A stretch of 64,000 bases of DNA from a virus, in the IMG/VR virus record IMGVR_UViG_3300044971_002301, positions 37,629 through 101,628 of that record. One strand, 5' to 3'. The position numbers and the translations under genes were made by a program. The stretch's first letter is position 1. Each line of letters starts with the position of its first letter. The notes under the pieces are model-generated. The model had not been told where the DNA came from. It did not search any database and saw only the letters and a list, made by a program, of their open reading frames with translations. Shown one piece after another: positions 43,066-50,851 of this stretch.

Positions 43066-45198
43066 ATGAGAGTAACACAAGTAACACCAGGAATTATTAC
43101 AATACCACCAAATGGATGGGGGGCTGTTGAAAAGGTAATATGGGAATATTACAACAAAATTAAAGAATTAGGGCATGAATGTGATATAAAATATCTTAAT
43201 GAAGTGGATACTAATAGTAGTGATATTATTCATATTCACATGGCTAATTTAGCAATTGACGCTGCTAACAAAGGAATACCTTACATTTTTTCATTACATG
43301 ACCACCACGTTGTTTATTATGGTAAGGACTCATCTAACTACCAACAAAATTTAGAGGCGATTAAAAGGTCTGTGATATCTTTTACACATGCTGAGTTTTT
43401 AGTTGATTACTTTGATGAAACTGATAAGTTGTTCTACCTATCACACGGTGTTAATACTGAGTTTTTTAAAAATGATAATCCGAAAAGAACTGAACACAAA
43501 TTATTGTGTTTGGCAAACAATGGTATTGGAGGAGATTCAACGTATGACAGAAAAGGATTTAGATACGCTATTGAGGCAGCAATCAAATTAGATTTACCTA
43601 TTACTGTTGCTGGTCCTGAAAACAATAGAATATTCTTTGAACATCATAATTACTTATTAAATTATGATAAGTTAACTTTAATGTTTTCAAATCCAAATGA
43701 AGAACAAATATTAGAATTATATAAAAGTCATTCTATATTCTTACATCCTTCTATGTTGGAAGCTGGTCACCCAAACCTAACATTATTAGAAGCTGTCTCT
43801 TGTAATATGCCAGTTGTTGGAACTTATTTAGGTTCGCAAACAATAGAAGGAATGGTAGTGGTTGAAAGAGATGTAAATCAAATAGTTAGTGGTGTTAAAC
43901 AAATCATTGATAACTACGATTTATATTTAAGTAACACTGAATTAGATAGACAAAATTATGATTGGAGTATTATTACCAAGAGAATGGTTAGAATTTATGA
44001 AGACCTGATTAACAGTAGAAAGAATTTAAATAGTATTGAGACTAAACAAAGATTTGATAAAGTATTTGAGAATACTGAAATAAAACCAAAAGAAATGGTT
44101 GAAAAAATTGAAGTGATTAATCACTACATCAACGGAGCATTAGTAGAAATTAAAGGTAATACTGATAAGAAATATTTGGTTGAGTTTTGGAACCAAAATG
44201 GTGATTGTGAATATCGTGAGGAGATTGGGTGTAATATGTGGGTTAGATTAAGTAAGAAGTATTTTGATGAATACACATTGAAAATTTACTCTGAAGGTAA
44301 TTTAATCAGTGAAAAGAAATACAACGCTGAAAACAAACGAGTTTATATTGCATTAGATTCAAAATCTTTGGGTGATACATTTGCTTGGGTACCTTACGCT
44401 GAGGAATTCAGAAAGAAACATAACTGTAAGGTTATTTGTTCAACATTCTTTAATGATTTATTTGTTAAACAATATCCTGAGATACAATTTGTTTCACCTG
44501 GTAGTACGGTTCATAATCTATATGCAATGTATGAAATAGGTTGGTTCTATGATGGTGATAATGTTAAAACGGATAGACACCCAAGTGATTTTAAATTAGG
44601 CCCATTACAAAAAACCGCAACAGACATTTTAGGTTTAGAATATAAGGAGGTAAAACCTTTAATTAAAAACCCCAACAAGTTAAAGAAAAAACGAGTTGGA
44701 CTTGGTATTCACTCAACTGCTCAATCAAAATACTGGAACAACCCAAATGGGTGGCAAGAGATTACTGATTATCTAATATCTCTTGGTTATGAGGTTATTA
44801 TCTATTCAAAAGAGGAAGATGGGTATATGGGTAATTACTATCCTAAAGGTGCTAAACAAAACCCACCAGGTTCCATCTATAAATTGATTGAAGAATTATC
44901 TACCTGTGAATTCTTCATAGGGATATCAAGTGGTATATCATGGGTTACTTGGGCTTTAGACATCCCAACGGTATTAATATCAGGATTTACTGAAGAATTT
45001 AATGAACCTTATGAAAATGTTTATAAGGTAAGTGCCCCTGAGAACACTTGTAGAGGATGTGCCAATAAGTTTAGATTAGACCCGGGTGATTGGAATTGGT
45101 GTCCGATAAATAAGGGGAATGAAAAGATGTTTGAATGTTCTAAAAAGATTACATCCGGGATGGTAAAAGATAAAATTATTGAATTACTTAGTAAGTAA
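43066..45198 (+). CDS. GT4 domain fused to TibC/AAH-like O-heptosyltransferase domain
   Basis: 710 aa. Residues 1-325 are a GT4 glycosyltransferase (VTPGIITIPPNGWGAVEKV, FLHPSMLEAGHPNLTLLEAVSCNMPVVG). Residues ~340-430 are a beta-rich linker. Residues ~430-710 match the autotransporter O-heptosyltransferase family (TibC/AAH, GT9-like): ALDSKSLGDTFAWVPYAEEF, GLGIHSTAQSKYWNNPNGW, FFIGISSGISWVTWAL, and four cysteines (662, 665, 679, 691) in the place of the TibC iron finger. TibC-type enzymes transfer heptose to serine on repetitive surface proteins, which makes the Ser-rich fibre a candidate substrate. Last gene of the sugar operon. Confidence 0.75.
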   Translation: MRVTQVTPGIITIPPNGWGAVEKVIWEYYNKIKELGHECDIKYLNEVDTNSSDIIHIHMANLAIDAANKGIPYIFSLHDHHVVYYGKDSSNYQQNLEAIKRSVISFTHAEFLVDYFDETDKLFYLSHGVNTEFFKNDNPKRTEHKLLCLANNGIGGDSTYDRKGFRYAIEAAIKLDLPITVAGPENNRIFFEHHNYLLNYDKLTLMFSNPNEEQILELYKSHSIFLHPSMLEAGHPNLTLLEAVSCNMPVVGTYLGSQTIEGMVVVERDVNQIVSGVKQIIDNYDLYLSNTELDRQNYDWSIITKRMVRIYEDLINSRKNLNSIETKQRFDKVFENTEIKPKEMVEKIEVINHYINGALVEIKGNTDKKYLVEFWNQNGDCEYREEIGCNMWVRLSKKYFDEYTLKIYSEGNLISEKKYNAENKRVYIALDSKSLGDTFAWVPYAEEFRKKHNCKVICSTFFNDLFVKQYPEIQFVSPGSTVHNLYAMYEIGWFYDGDNVKTDRHPSDFKLGPLQKTATDILGLEYKEVKPLIKNPNKLKKKRVGLGIHSTAQSKYWNNPNGWQEITDYLISLGYEVIIYSKEEDGYMGNYYPKGAKQNPPGSIYKLIEELSTCEFFIGISSGISWVTWALDIPTVLISGFTEEFNEPYENVYKVSAPENTCRGCANKFRLDPGDWNWCPINKGNEKMFECSKKITSGMVKDKIIELLSK

Positions 45199-45354
45199 TT
45201 CAATAATGTTTTTTGTAATGTCAACTACTGCATAAATTACTAAACCAAAAACAACTACAGACATAATAATGTATGGTGTCATTTTTTGTCTTGTTTTTTT
45301 ACATTTAGTACAAGTTTTTTCTTCTGAATTTTTTAAATTTTCCATGTTTTCCAT
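45184..45354 (-). CDS. small membrane protein with CxxC motif
   Basis: 56 aa, minus strand, overlapping the 3' end of the heptosyltransferase-like gene by 15 nt. N-terminal CTKC in a basic, helical segment, then a single transmembrane helix (YIIMSVVVFGLVIYAVV). The start is 11 nt from the divergent gene at 45366. No homologue recognised; codon use and a clear membrane helix make it believable. Confidence 0.5.
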   Translation of the reverse strand: MENMENLKNSEEKTCTKCKKTRQKMTPYIIMSVVVFGLVIYAVVDITKNIIELLTK

Positions 45355-45365
45355 TATTTATAATT

Positions 45366-45752
45366 ATGAGACTTTTAAATTGTATTAAAAACATAATAAA
45401 GGAAGAAAGGATTGGAAAGCTTTTTGGTGACATTAAAGTTAAAGTATCTATTGAAACTTCATCACATGGTAATACCCAAAGGTTTAGACATGGTAAAGAT
45501 GAAGTGATTACTAATGATGAAATATTAAATGTATTAAACTTAGGTCTACCTGAAATATTAGATGGTATTAAAGAAGGTGAGTTGGGACAAGATTCATCAA
45601 TAGTCGTTTCACAAAAAGATTATCCATTCTTGAATGTTGTTACCAATTTAGAAGAACAAGATTGTTATAATTTCCAAATTAATATTGTTACGACAATTCG
45701 TAAGAAAAGATTTTACACAACAGGTAAAAACGATTTCCAAATTTACGTATAA
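45366..45752 (+). CDS. protein with capsid-targeting-like N-terminus
   Basis: 128 aa. The N-terminus LLNCIKNIIKEERIGKLF is an amphipathic helix followed by acidic residues, a pattern seen on several proteins in this window. The rest is an alpha/beta domain of unknown function (KVKVSIETSSHGNTQRFRHGKDEVITNDE). A TATTTATA motif ends 3 nt before the ATG, and a hairpin terminator follows the stop. A virion-internal protein is possible. Confidence 0.5.
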   Translation: MRLLNCIKNIIKEERIGKLFGDIKVKVSIETSSHGNTQRFRHGKDEVITNDEILNVLNLGLPEILDGIKEGELGQDSSIVVSQKDYPFLNVVTNLEEQDCYNFQINIVTTIRKKRFYTTGKNDFQIYV

Positions 45753-45756
45753 ATAA

Positions 45757-45795
45757 AAACCCCCAAAACATCCGATGTAATGAGGGTTTTTATCT
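45757..45795 (+). terminator. probable terminator
   Basis: AAAAACCC pairs with GGGTTTTT across a loop that contains a second small stem (ACATC/GATGT). A short T-rich tail follows. It lies 5 nt after the stop of the gene at 45366. Confidence 0.65.
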
Positions 45796-45799
45796 TTTT

Positions 45800-45895
45800 C
45801 ACCTAACGGTTGAGGCTTTTGCCTTTGAACACACCGGGGTTCAATTCCGACTTAATGATTTGGTTGGGTTATTAAGTTGACCCCATTCGTTTAAC
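45800..45895 (+). ncRNA. possible small structured RNA, tRNA-like pieces
   Basis: This stretch has no gene but several pairable segments: GGC-TTTT-GCC; TTGAAC with GTTCAA; and a 9-bp stem CGACTTAAT (45848-45856) with ATTAAGTTG, enclosed by GGGGT with ACCCC. CCTAACGGTTGAGG resembles a tRNA D-arm and GGTTCAATTCC a T-arm. However, no anticodon stem and acceptor stem can be completed, so it is not a functional tRNA. It could be a tRNA remnant or a small RNA. Confidence 0.35.
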
Positions 45896-45957
45896 TTGAA
45901 TACAAATATAAATAGAATATCCTGAATAAAAAAATATATTTTAAACTTTTTTTGTTA

Positions 45958-45965
45958 TATCTTTG
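45958..45965 (+). promoter_or_regulatory. TAnnTTTG promoter element, leaderless
   Basis: TATCTTTG with the ATG of a 45-codon gene exactly 4 nt downstream. No clear TTG box is present 18 nt upstream, where the sequence is AT-only, so it is weaker than the other members. Confidence 0.6.
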
Positions 45966-45969
45966 TCGT

Positions 45970-46107
45970 ATGAAACAGGAAATACTACCACTAAATCTTC
46001 GTCATGTTGCTCAAATTGTGAGACGGAATATGATTACAAAAGTTGTACCATGCGGTAAGGAGTATTCGCGTAAAAGATTTAAAAAGGTTGATATCTACCA
46101 AGATTAG
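45970..46107 (+). CDS. small basic protein
   Basis: 45 aa: strongly basic (RRNMITKVV, YSRKRFKKVD), one Cys. It starts 4 nt after a TATCTTTG promoter element and ends 22 nt before the adenine methyltransferase, with which it is probably co-transcribed. Possible nucleic-acid binding or regulatory peptide; no family recognised. Confidence 0.5.
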   Translation: MKQEILPLNLRHVAQIVRRNMITKVVPCGKEYSRKRFKKVDIYQD

Positions 46108-46129
46108 AATTATATTTACGAAAAAAGTT

Positions 46130-46969
46130 ATGCTGTCATATATTGGAGGTAAGAGTAAGATAGGTAAGTGGATTGTCCCATTCTACCCAACAGATATGGA
46201 AACGTATGTTGAAACATTTGGTGGTATGTTTTGGTGTTTTTTTAACATGGATTTGAAACAATACCCAAATCTTAAAAGAGTTGTTTATAACGACTTCAAT
46301 CCTTTGAACTATAATTTGTTTATGTGTCTTCAGGACCCTCAGTCTCTTTTGTCTGTAATTAATAACATTCCGTGTCAACAACAAGGTGTGGAAGTAACGC
46401 CACCAATTTATAAAGAACAATTTAATGAGTTTCAAAAGGAAATTTTCTCTCATGGTTTAACAATTAACTATCCTGATTATAATGTTGCAGCGAAGTATGC
46501 TTATGTTCTAACACAGGTTTTCAGTGGTTCAAAACCTGAGACATCAAGTTTTATTGATTTGAAAGGTAAGTATAAGTCAAAATATCTTACCTTTAGAGAT
46601 AAATTATCTAAACCTGATTGGGTGGAACATTTCAATAGAATATCGGAGTTTAGATTAGGTGATTTTGAAGATGTTATTAAAGAGTTTGATAGCCCGACAA
46701 CATACTTTTATGTTGACCCGCCGTATTATAGGACTGAAAACTATTACTCAAACCACGATTTTGATAGTACTGACCATGAAAGATTAGCAGATTGTTTAAA
46801 AGGAATTCAGGGTAAGTTTAGTTTATCTTACTACGATTTTCAGTTGTTGAATGAGTGGTTCCCAAAGGAGGGATACAAATGGGAGAAGAAAGAATTTGCT
46901 AAAGCTGCTGCGGCGAAGAAAGGAAAGGCACAAAATATGGGGGAAGAACTATTAATTATGAATTATTGA
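46130..46969 (+). CDS. D12-class DNA adenine-N6 methyltransferase
   Basis: 279 aa. Motif I-like SYIGGKSKIGKWI at residues 3-15, ETFGGMFWCFF, and the catalytic DPPYYRTE with Asp196-Pro-Pro-Tyr define the Dam/D12 class. It would methylate adenine in phage DNA, perhaps to evade restriction; no partner restriction enzyme is visible. The frame extends upstream to 46043, but the ATG at 46130 starts exactly at the conserved domain. It lacks the usual T4 Dam extensions. Confidence 0.8.
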   Translation: MLSYIGGKSKIGKWIVPFYPTDMETYVETFGGMFWCFFNMDLKQYPNLKRVVYNDFNPLNYNLFMCLQDPQSLLSVINNIPCQQQGVEVTPPIYKEQFNEFQKEIFSHGLTINYPDYNVAAKYAYVLTQVFSGSKPETSSFIDLKGKYKSKYLTFRDKLSKPDWVEHFNRISEFRLGDFEDVIKEFDSPTTYFYVDPPYYRTENYYSNHDFDSTDHERLADCLKGIQGKFSLSYYDFQLLNEWFPKEGYKWEKKEFAKAAAAKKGKAQNMGEELLIMNY

Positions 46970-46993
46970 TATATTTATATAAAAACTTTAGAA

Positions 46994-48346
46994 ATGAAAT
47001 TTACTAATATTTTAAAAAACATTATCTTAGAAGATTCAAGATTTAACCTTCTATATGATAAATTAGTTGACAAAGGTGGTAGAAAACCTGAACCTGGTAA
47101 AATCCCTTTTGAAACATTGAGAACTATTATCTTTGCTGACCCTACAACAAGAGCTCCGCAAAGTTTACTTCAAAATATTGATAGTCTAACGCCTGAACAA
47201 ATGGAAATTGTTAAGGTTGGTAAGTATACTAACTGGATATTAAAGAATTTCTTAAAACCATCATTTAGTGATGAAAGAGCGGATGTTGAAGTTGGTTCAC
47301 CTGAATATAAACAATTAGTTAAAAGATATCGTGACTTATACCTTGAGGATTTATACAAGGTTACTGACGACTTAAAGAAGTTTGAGAGATTCAAAGGTCA
47401 ATTAGAAGCTGACAAAAGAGATATTAATAAATTGACTGTTGATACATTATTTGATGCGGTTAAGGACTTTAAGTTAGAAAAAACAAAAGGAACAAAACAA
47501 GAAAAAGAAGAAGCTAAATCAACTTACCAATACCCTGGTTCAACGATTGCATTTAAAGGGCCAAACTGGACTGTAGTTAAGATTGAAGACCAAAGTGAAC
47601 TTGGTAAGAACGCGGCTTGTTTCTTTGGTGGTTATCACGAACCTGATATGGGTGAAACAAGATGGTGTACATCATCACCTGGTTTAAGTTACTTTAACAC
47701 TTATATCAAACAAGGACCATTATATGTAATTCTACCTAATAACAGTTCTGACTTGGGTAAGAAATCAGGTCTTCCTGTTGAAAGATACCAATGGCACTTC
47801 CAATCTAATCAGTTTATGGATAGAAACGATAGAAATGTGAATATCGTTGAAATGCTACAAGGTAAGTTGGCTGAACTTAAAGAGTTCTTCAAACCTGAAT
47901 TTGCTAAAGGATTAGCGAAAGAAAATGGTAAGAGAGTTGATATTGTTTATCCTGAATCTTCGGCTGGTAAGTTTGTTGGATTATATGGATTTAAAGAATT
48001 ATTTGACAACCTACCAGATGACTTGGAACAATTAATCATCCAAACTTCAAAGAACATTAAAGAAACAATTGCTCTTGAAGTTCCTGAAAGTATTGGAAGA
48101 TTTGATAAGTTACAAACACTTTTATTAGGTGGTATGGTTAAATCTGTTCCTAATAGTATCTGTAATTTGACTAGTTTACTATTACTTGCTTTACCAAACA
48201 ACCCTCAGTTAACGACTATCCCAACTTGTGTTAAAGATTTACCTATGTTAGGTTTCTTGAATGTAAGTGGAAGTAATGTTAAACTTCCTGAAGAACTTAA
48301 AGATGTTTTACATGAGGAAGGTGATGGTTATTATTATGTAGTTTAA
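46994..48346 (+). CDS. leucine-rich-repeat protein with RWCTSS motif
   Basis: 450 aa. N-terminus FTNILKNIILEDSRF is the amphipathic-helix pattern seen on other proteins here. Residues ~200-260 contain GETRWCTSSPGLSYFNTYIKQGPLYVILP, a WCT-type motif that I associate with phage proteins of unknown role. The last ~100 residues form leucine-rich repeats (LEVPESIGRFDKLQTLLLG, VPNSICNLTSLLLLALPNN). It could be a virion-internal or host-interaction protein. A TTGATATATTTAT motif lies 15 nt upstream. Confidence 0.6.
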   Translation: MKFTNILKNIILEDSRFNLLYDKLVDKGGRKPEPGKIPFETLRTIIFADPTTRAPQSLLQNIDSLTPEQMEIVKVGKYTNWILKNFLKPSFSDERADVEVGSPEYKQLVKRYRDLYLEDLYKVTDDLKKFERFKGQLEADKRDINKLTVDTLFDAVKDFKLEKTKGTKQEKEEAKSTYQYPGSTIAFKGPNWTVVKIEDQSELGKNAACFFGGYHEPDMGETRWCTSSPGLSYFNTYIKQGPLYVILPNNSSDLGKKSGLPVERYQWHFQSNQFMDRNDRNVNIVEMLQGKLAELKEFFKPEFAKGLAKENGKRVDIVYPESSAGKFVGLYGFKELFDNLPDDLEQLIIQTSKNIKETIALEVPESIGRFDKLQTLLLGGMVKSVPNSICNLTSLLLLALPNNPQLTTIPTCVKDLPMLGFLNVSGSNVKLPEELKDVLHEEGDGYYYVV

Positions 48347-48357
48347 TAAATAAGTTA

Positions 48358-48365
48358 TATCTTTG
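48358..48365 (+). promoter_or_regulatory. TAnnTTTG promoter element
   Basis: TATCTTTG, 19 nt before the ATG at 48385. The sequence 18 nt upstream does not show a clear TTG box. Confidence 0.55.
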
Positions 48366-48384
48366 TTTCCTAATCTTAGAGCCT

Positions 48385-48675
48385 ATGAAAAATGTGGATG
48401 CGGAAATTTACTTAAATCAATTGATTACGTTCTTTGAAAAGAACCCCAACGATTTGATTGACTTAATTGGGGAACTTAAGAAAACCAAATTCTATAAAAG
48501 AATTAAAGAAAAAGTTTACGAGAATGTTGAAAATGGTTTGGAACTCATCCTTACCCAGCAACAACTTATTGATATTGTTGTGGGTATGTACGATGAGACA
48601 AACAAAACTATTAAGCCAATGGAGATTAAGACTCCTGTTATCAAAACAAATTATGGAATTATTTTTCTAAATTGA
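48385..48675 (+). CDS. small helical protein
   Basis: 96 aa, mainly helical (AEIYLNQLITFFEKNPNDLIDLIGELKKTKFYKRIKEKVYENVE) with a short strand-like tail. No family recognised. Expressed from its own TATCTTTG element. Confidence 0.55.
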   Translation: MKNVDAEIYLNQLITFFEKNPNDLIDLIGELKKTKFYKRIKEKVYENVENGLELILTQQQLIDIVVGMYDETNKTIKPMEIKTPVIKTNYGIIFLN

Positions 48676-48685
48676 TGAAAAAAAA

Positions 48686-48716
48686 TTTGGTAGATGAAAA
48701 AAAACATCTATATTTG
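48686..48716 (+). promoter_or_regulatory. Bacteroidota-type promoter
   Basis: TTTGG (48686-48690), an 18-nt spacer and TATATTTG (48709-48716), the same arrangement as at 24834-24864. It is 39 nt before the ATG of the exported protein at 48756, so this message has a leader. Confidence 0.75.
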
Positions 48717-48755
48717 TAAAAGAATTAGTCACAAACCCTTTAATACTTAAACACA

Positions 48756-49202
48756 ATGAAAAAGTTAATTTTGAGTTTTTTGTTTTCAGTCTCAAGTCTT
48801 CTTGTATTTTCTCAAACTATTTTGATTAATGTTTCTGAGATGAAATATTTTAGAAGCCCGGGTAAAGTTGAATATGCTGAAGTTTTAAAAGATAAAGAGT
48901 TAGAATTTGATATATTCGAGGTTAATGGTTCGTATTCAATTAATGTGGATGATAATATTATTAATTTTGTAAATGGTGATACTAACGGTGTTAGAGTTTT
49001 AAAATCTTTTACTGAAGAAAATGGTGTTACTGAAATTGTATTCATTGATGATTATAATTCAAATCAATCTAATAATGAAATACTTGTTAAAATAGTTATT
49101 GATAATATTAATAATACTGTATTTTACACTTACTTTCATGACATTAAAGAAAGTACTATTGTGTATCAGTTTACAGATTTTAATGTATGTGTAGTAAATT
49201 AA
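48756..49202 (+). CDS. exported protein of unknown function
   Basis: 148 aa. Signal peptide MKKLILSFLFSVSSLLVFSQ followed by a beta-rich domain (VLKDKELEFDIFEVNGSYSINVDDNIINF). The leader closely resembles that of the exported protein at 34918-35304. It has its own host-type promoter and a strong terminator, so it is a single-gene unit, the usual arrangement for an independently expressed accessory gene. Confidence 0.6.
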   Translation: MKKLILSFLFSVSSLLVFSQTILINVSEMKYFRSPGKVEYAEVLKDKELEFDIFEVNGSYSINVDDNIINFVNGDTNGVRVLKSFTEENGVTEIVFIDDYNSNQSNNEILVKIVIDNINNTVFYTYFHDIKESTIVYQFTDFNVCVVN

Positions 49203-49211
49203 TTAAATAAA

Positions 49212-49241
49212 AAAAAATCTTTGGTCACCCAAAGATTTTTT
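49212..49241. terminator. bidirectional terminator
   Basis: AAATCTTTGG pairs with CCAAAGATTT around loop TCAC, with an A-run before and a T-run after. It separates the + strand exported protein from the convergent minus-strand gene ending at 49262. Confidence 0.9.
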
Positions 49242-49261
49242 TATTATTTTTTGTTAATTAA

Positions 49262-50026
49262 TTATGTTCTTGAAGTTACTTGAGTTGGTTCAGATGTTGG
49301 TGCTGTTTTTGGAACACCGAATTGAGTACCAACTTTAGCCTTTAAATAGATTTTCTTTTCGGGATTATCAGTATCGTTAGTTTTGATTACTGCAGTTCCA
49401 ATTAACACTGCTTTTTCTCCTGAATCCGAAGAAACATCAATTTTTTTCGTTGGGGTGGTATAATGTAAGACAAATTGTGTTGGTCCAGGTGTTCTGCTTA
49501 CAGGCATTCCACCAATGTATCCTTTTGTTTCGTCTGAATTTTTGTACCCAAGGATTGGTTTAGAATAATCTAAAGTTACTACAGGTTGACCGTATTTTTT
49601 AACCCAATTAGGGTCTGGAGTAAATGCAAATGATGATATCATACCTGGCTTACCCCCCATTGCGTATTGACCTATTTCGTAACTTAATAAATAAAAACTA
49701 CCAAAAGCTTTATCACCTGAGTTATAAGTTCCATCTGGTATTTCCACGTTAACATATTTACTCATTTCATCACCTTTAATCATTTCACTATACTGTCTCA
49801 TTTTAGCCTGGTCATCAGTCCATGCTACGTTAATACCATATACGCGACCATCTTTACCAGTAAAAATCAAACGTGTTGATGGATTAAACGTTGCCTTTCC
49901 AGCAGCTTGTTGAGGAGACGCTGTTTGTTGAGGTGCCTCAGTTAAATAATTTTTTCTTGTTGCAGTTTGATGCATTTCAAGGATTCTGTTTCTTTCTTCA
50001 GAAGAAATATCTAATAGTTTTTTCAT
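49262..50026 (-). CDS. putative virion-associated protein
   Basis: 254 aa. Begins LLDISSEERNRILEMHQTATRKNYLTE, a helical N-terminal peptide pattern that may be a packaging or targeting signal. Then comes an Ala/Gln/Pro-rich linker and a beta-rich domain (TRLIFTGKDGRVYGINVAW, GSFYLLSYEIGQYAMGGKPG). No enzyme motif. It is a single gene on the minus strand facing a shared terminator. Confidence 0.5.
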   Translation of the reverse strand: MKKLLDISSEERNRILEMHQTATRKNYLTEAPQQTASPQQAAGKATFNPSTRLIFTGKDGRVYGINVAWTDDQAKMRQYSEMIKGDEMSKYVNVEIPDGTYNSGDKAFGSFYLLSYEIGQYAMGGKPGMISSFAFTPDPNWVKKYGQPVVTLDYSKPILGYKNSDETKGYIGGMPVSRTPGPTQFVLHYTTPTKKIDVSSDSGEKAVLIGTAVIKTNDTDNPEKKIYLKAKVGTQFGVPKTAPTSEPTQVTSRT

Positions 50027-50074
50027 AGTTTGTTATTTTCTAAATAAATATGCTGCACATCTAAAAAAGTTTAC

Positions 50075-50082
50075 TATATTTG
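50075..50082 (+). promoter_or_regulatory. TAnnTTTG promoter element
   Basis: TATATTTG, 22 nt before the ATG of the DUF932 gene. No clear TTG box at the usual 18-nt spacing. Confidence 0.6.
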
Positions 50083-50104
50083 TAGAAATAAAACAATAAA
50101 CACT

Positions 50105-50851
50105 ATGAACCTACAAGATTTAAGAACAACAGTACCAGCATTATTCCAAACTGAAAAACTTTCAAAATTGTCTGACCGTTACACCATGGTTCCTACCATT
50201 GATGTAGTAGACAAGTTCATCCAAAACGGATGGCAAGTAAGTGGAGCAAAACAAGTGGGTAAGAGCTCATTTGGTAAACACCAAGTTCGTCTTCGTAATG
50301 CAGAACTTCCACAAGTAGGTGACTCGTTATTAGAGGCGGTAATCACCAACTCACACAACGGAACTTCAACTCTCCAAGTAGGTGCTGGTTTATTCCGACT
50401 TGTATGTAGCAATGGTTTAACTGTTCCTGTATCAACCTTCGGGGACATGAAACAAACTCACTTGAACTTGAGTATGAGTGATGTTGAATTAATTACTGAG
50501 CAGTTCGTATTGAACACTCCAAAGATTCAAAAGTCAGTAACCCGTATGATGGAAGTGACTATGGATACTGAAAGAAAGATTGACTTTGTATCTAAGGCGG
50601 TTGGTATCCGTTGGAAGAACACCGAGGATATCTCAACTCTAACTTTGGAGACAATCATTGACCCACTTCGTGATGGTGATAGTGATGATAACCTTTGGAC
50701 CACCTTTAACGTAGTACAAGAGAAGTTAATCCGTGGAGGGTTCATCAAACAACAAGGACGTAACACTCGTTCAGTAAAGGGTATCCAATCCTTGAATATG
50801 GATAACATGATTAACACAAAACTTTGGGAGCTAGCTGAAACATTTTGCTAA
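50105..50851 (+). CDS. DUF932 family protein
   Basis: 248 aa. KHQVRLRNAELPQVGDSLLEAVITNSHNGTSTLQVGAGLFRLVCSNGLTVP contains the hallmark NSH(D/N)G and RLVCSNGL motifs of DUF932, a family common on phages and plasmids with no settled function. It has its own promoter element and its stop overlaps the next start (TAATG). Confidence 0.75.
   Translation: MNLQDLRTTVPALFQTEKLSKLSDRYTMVPTIDVVDKFIQNGWQVSGAKQVGKSSFGKHQVRLRNAELPQVGDSLLEAVITNSHNGTSTLQVGAGLFRLVCSNGLTVPVSTFGDMKQTHLNLSMSDVELITEQFVLNTPKIQKSVTRMMEVTMDTERKIDFVSKAVGIRWKNTEDISTLTLETIIDPLRDGDSDDNLWTTFNVVQEKLIRGGFIKQQGRNTRSVKGIQSLNMDNMINTKLWELAETFC

Noticed and set aside
45800-45870. Possible tRNA (Gln- or Lys-like anticodon)
   Set aside because: D-arm and T-arm resemblance exists, but anticodon-stem pairing fails for the TTG reading and no acceptor stem can be formed.
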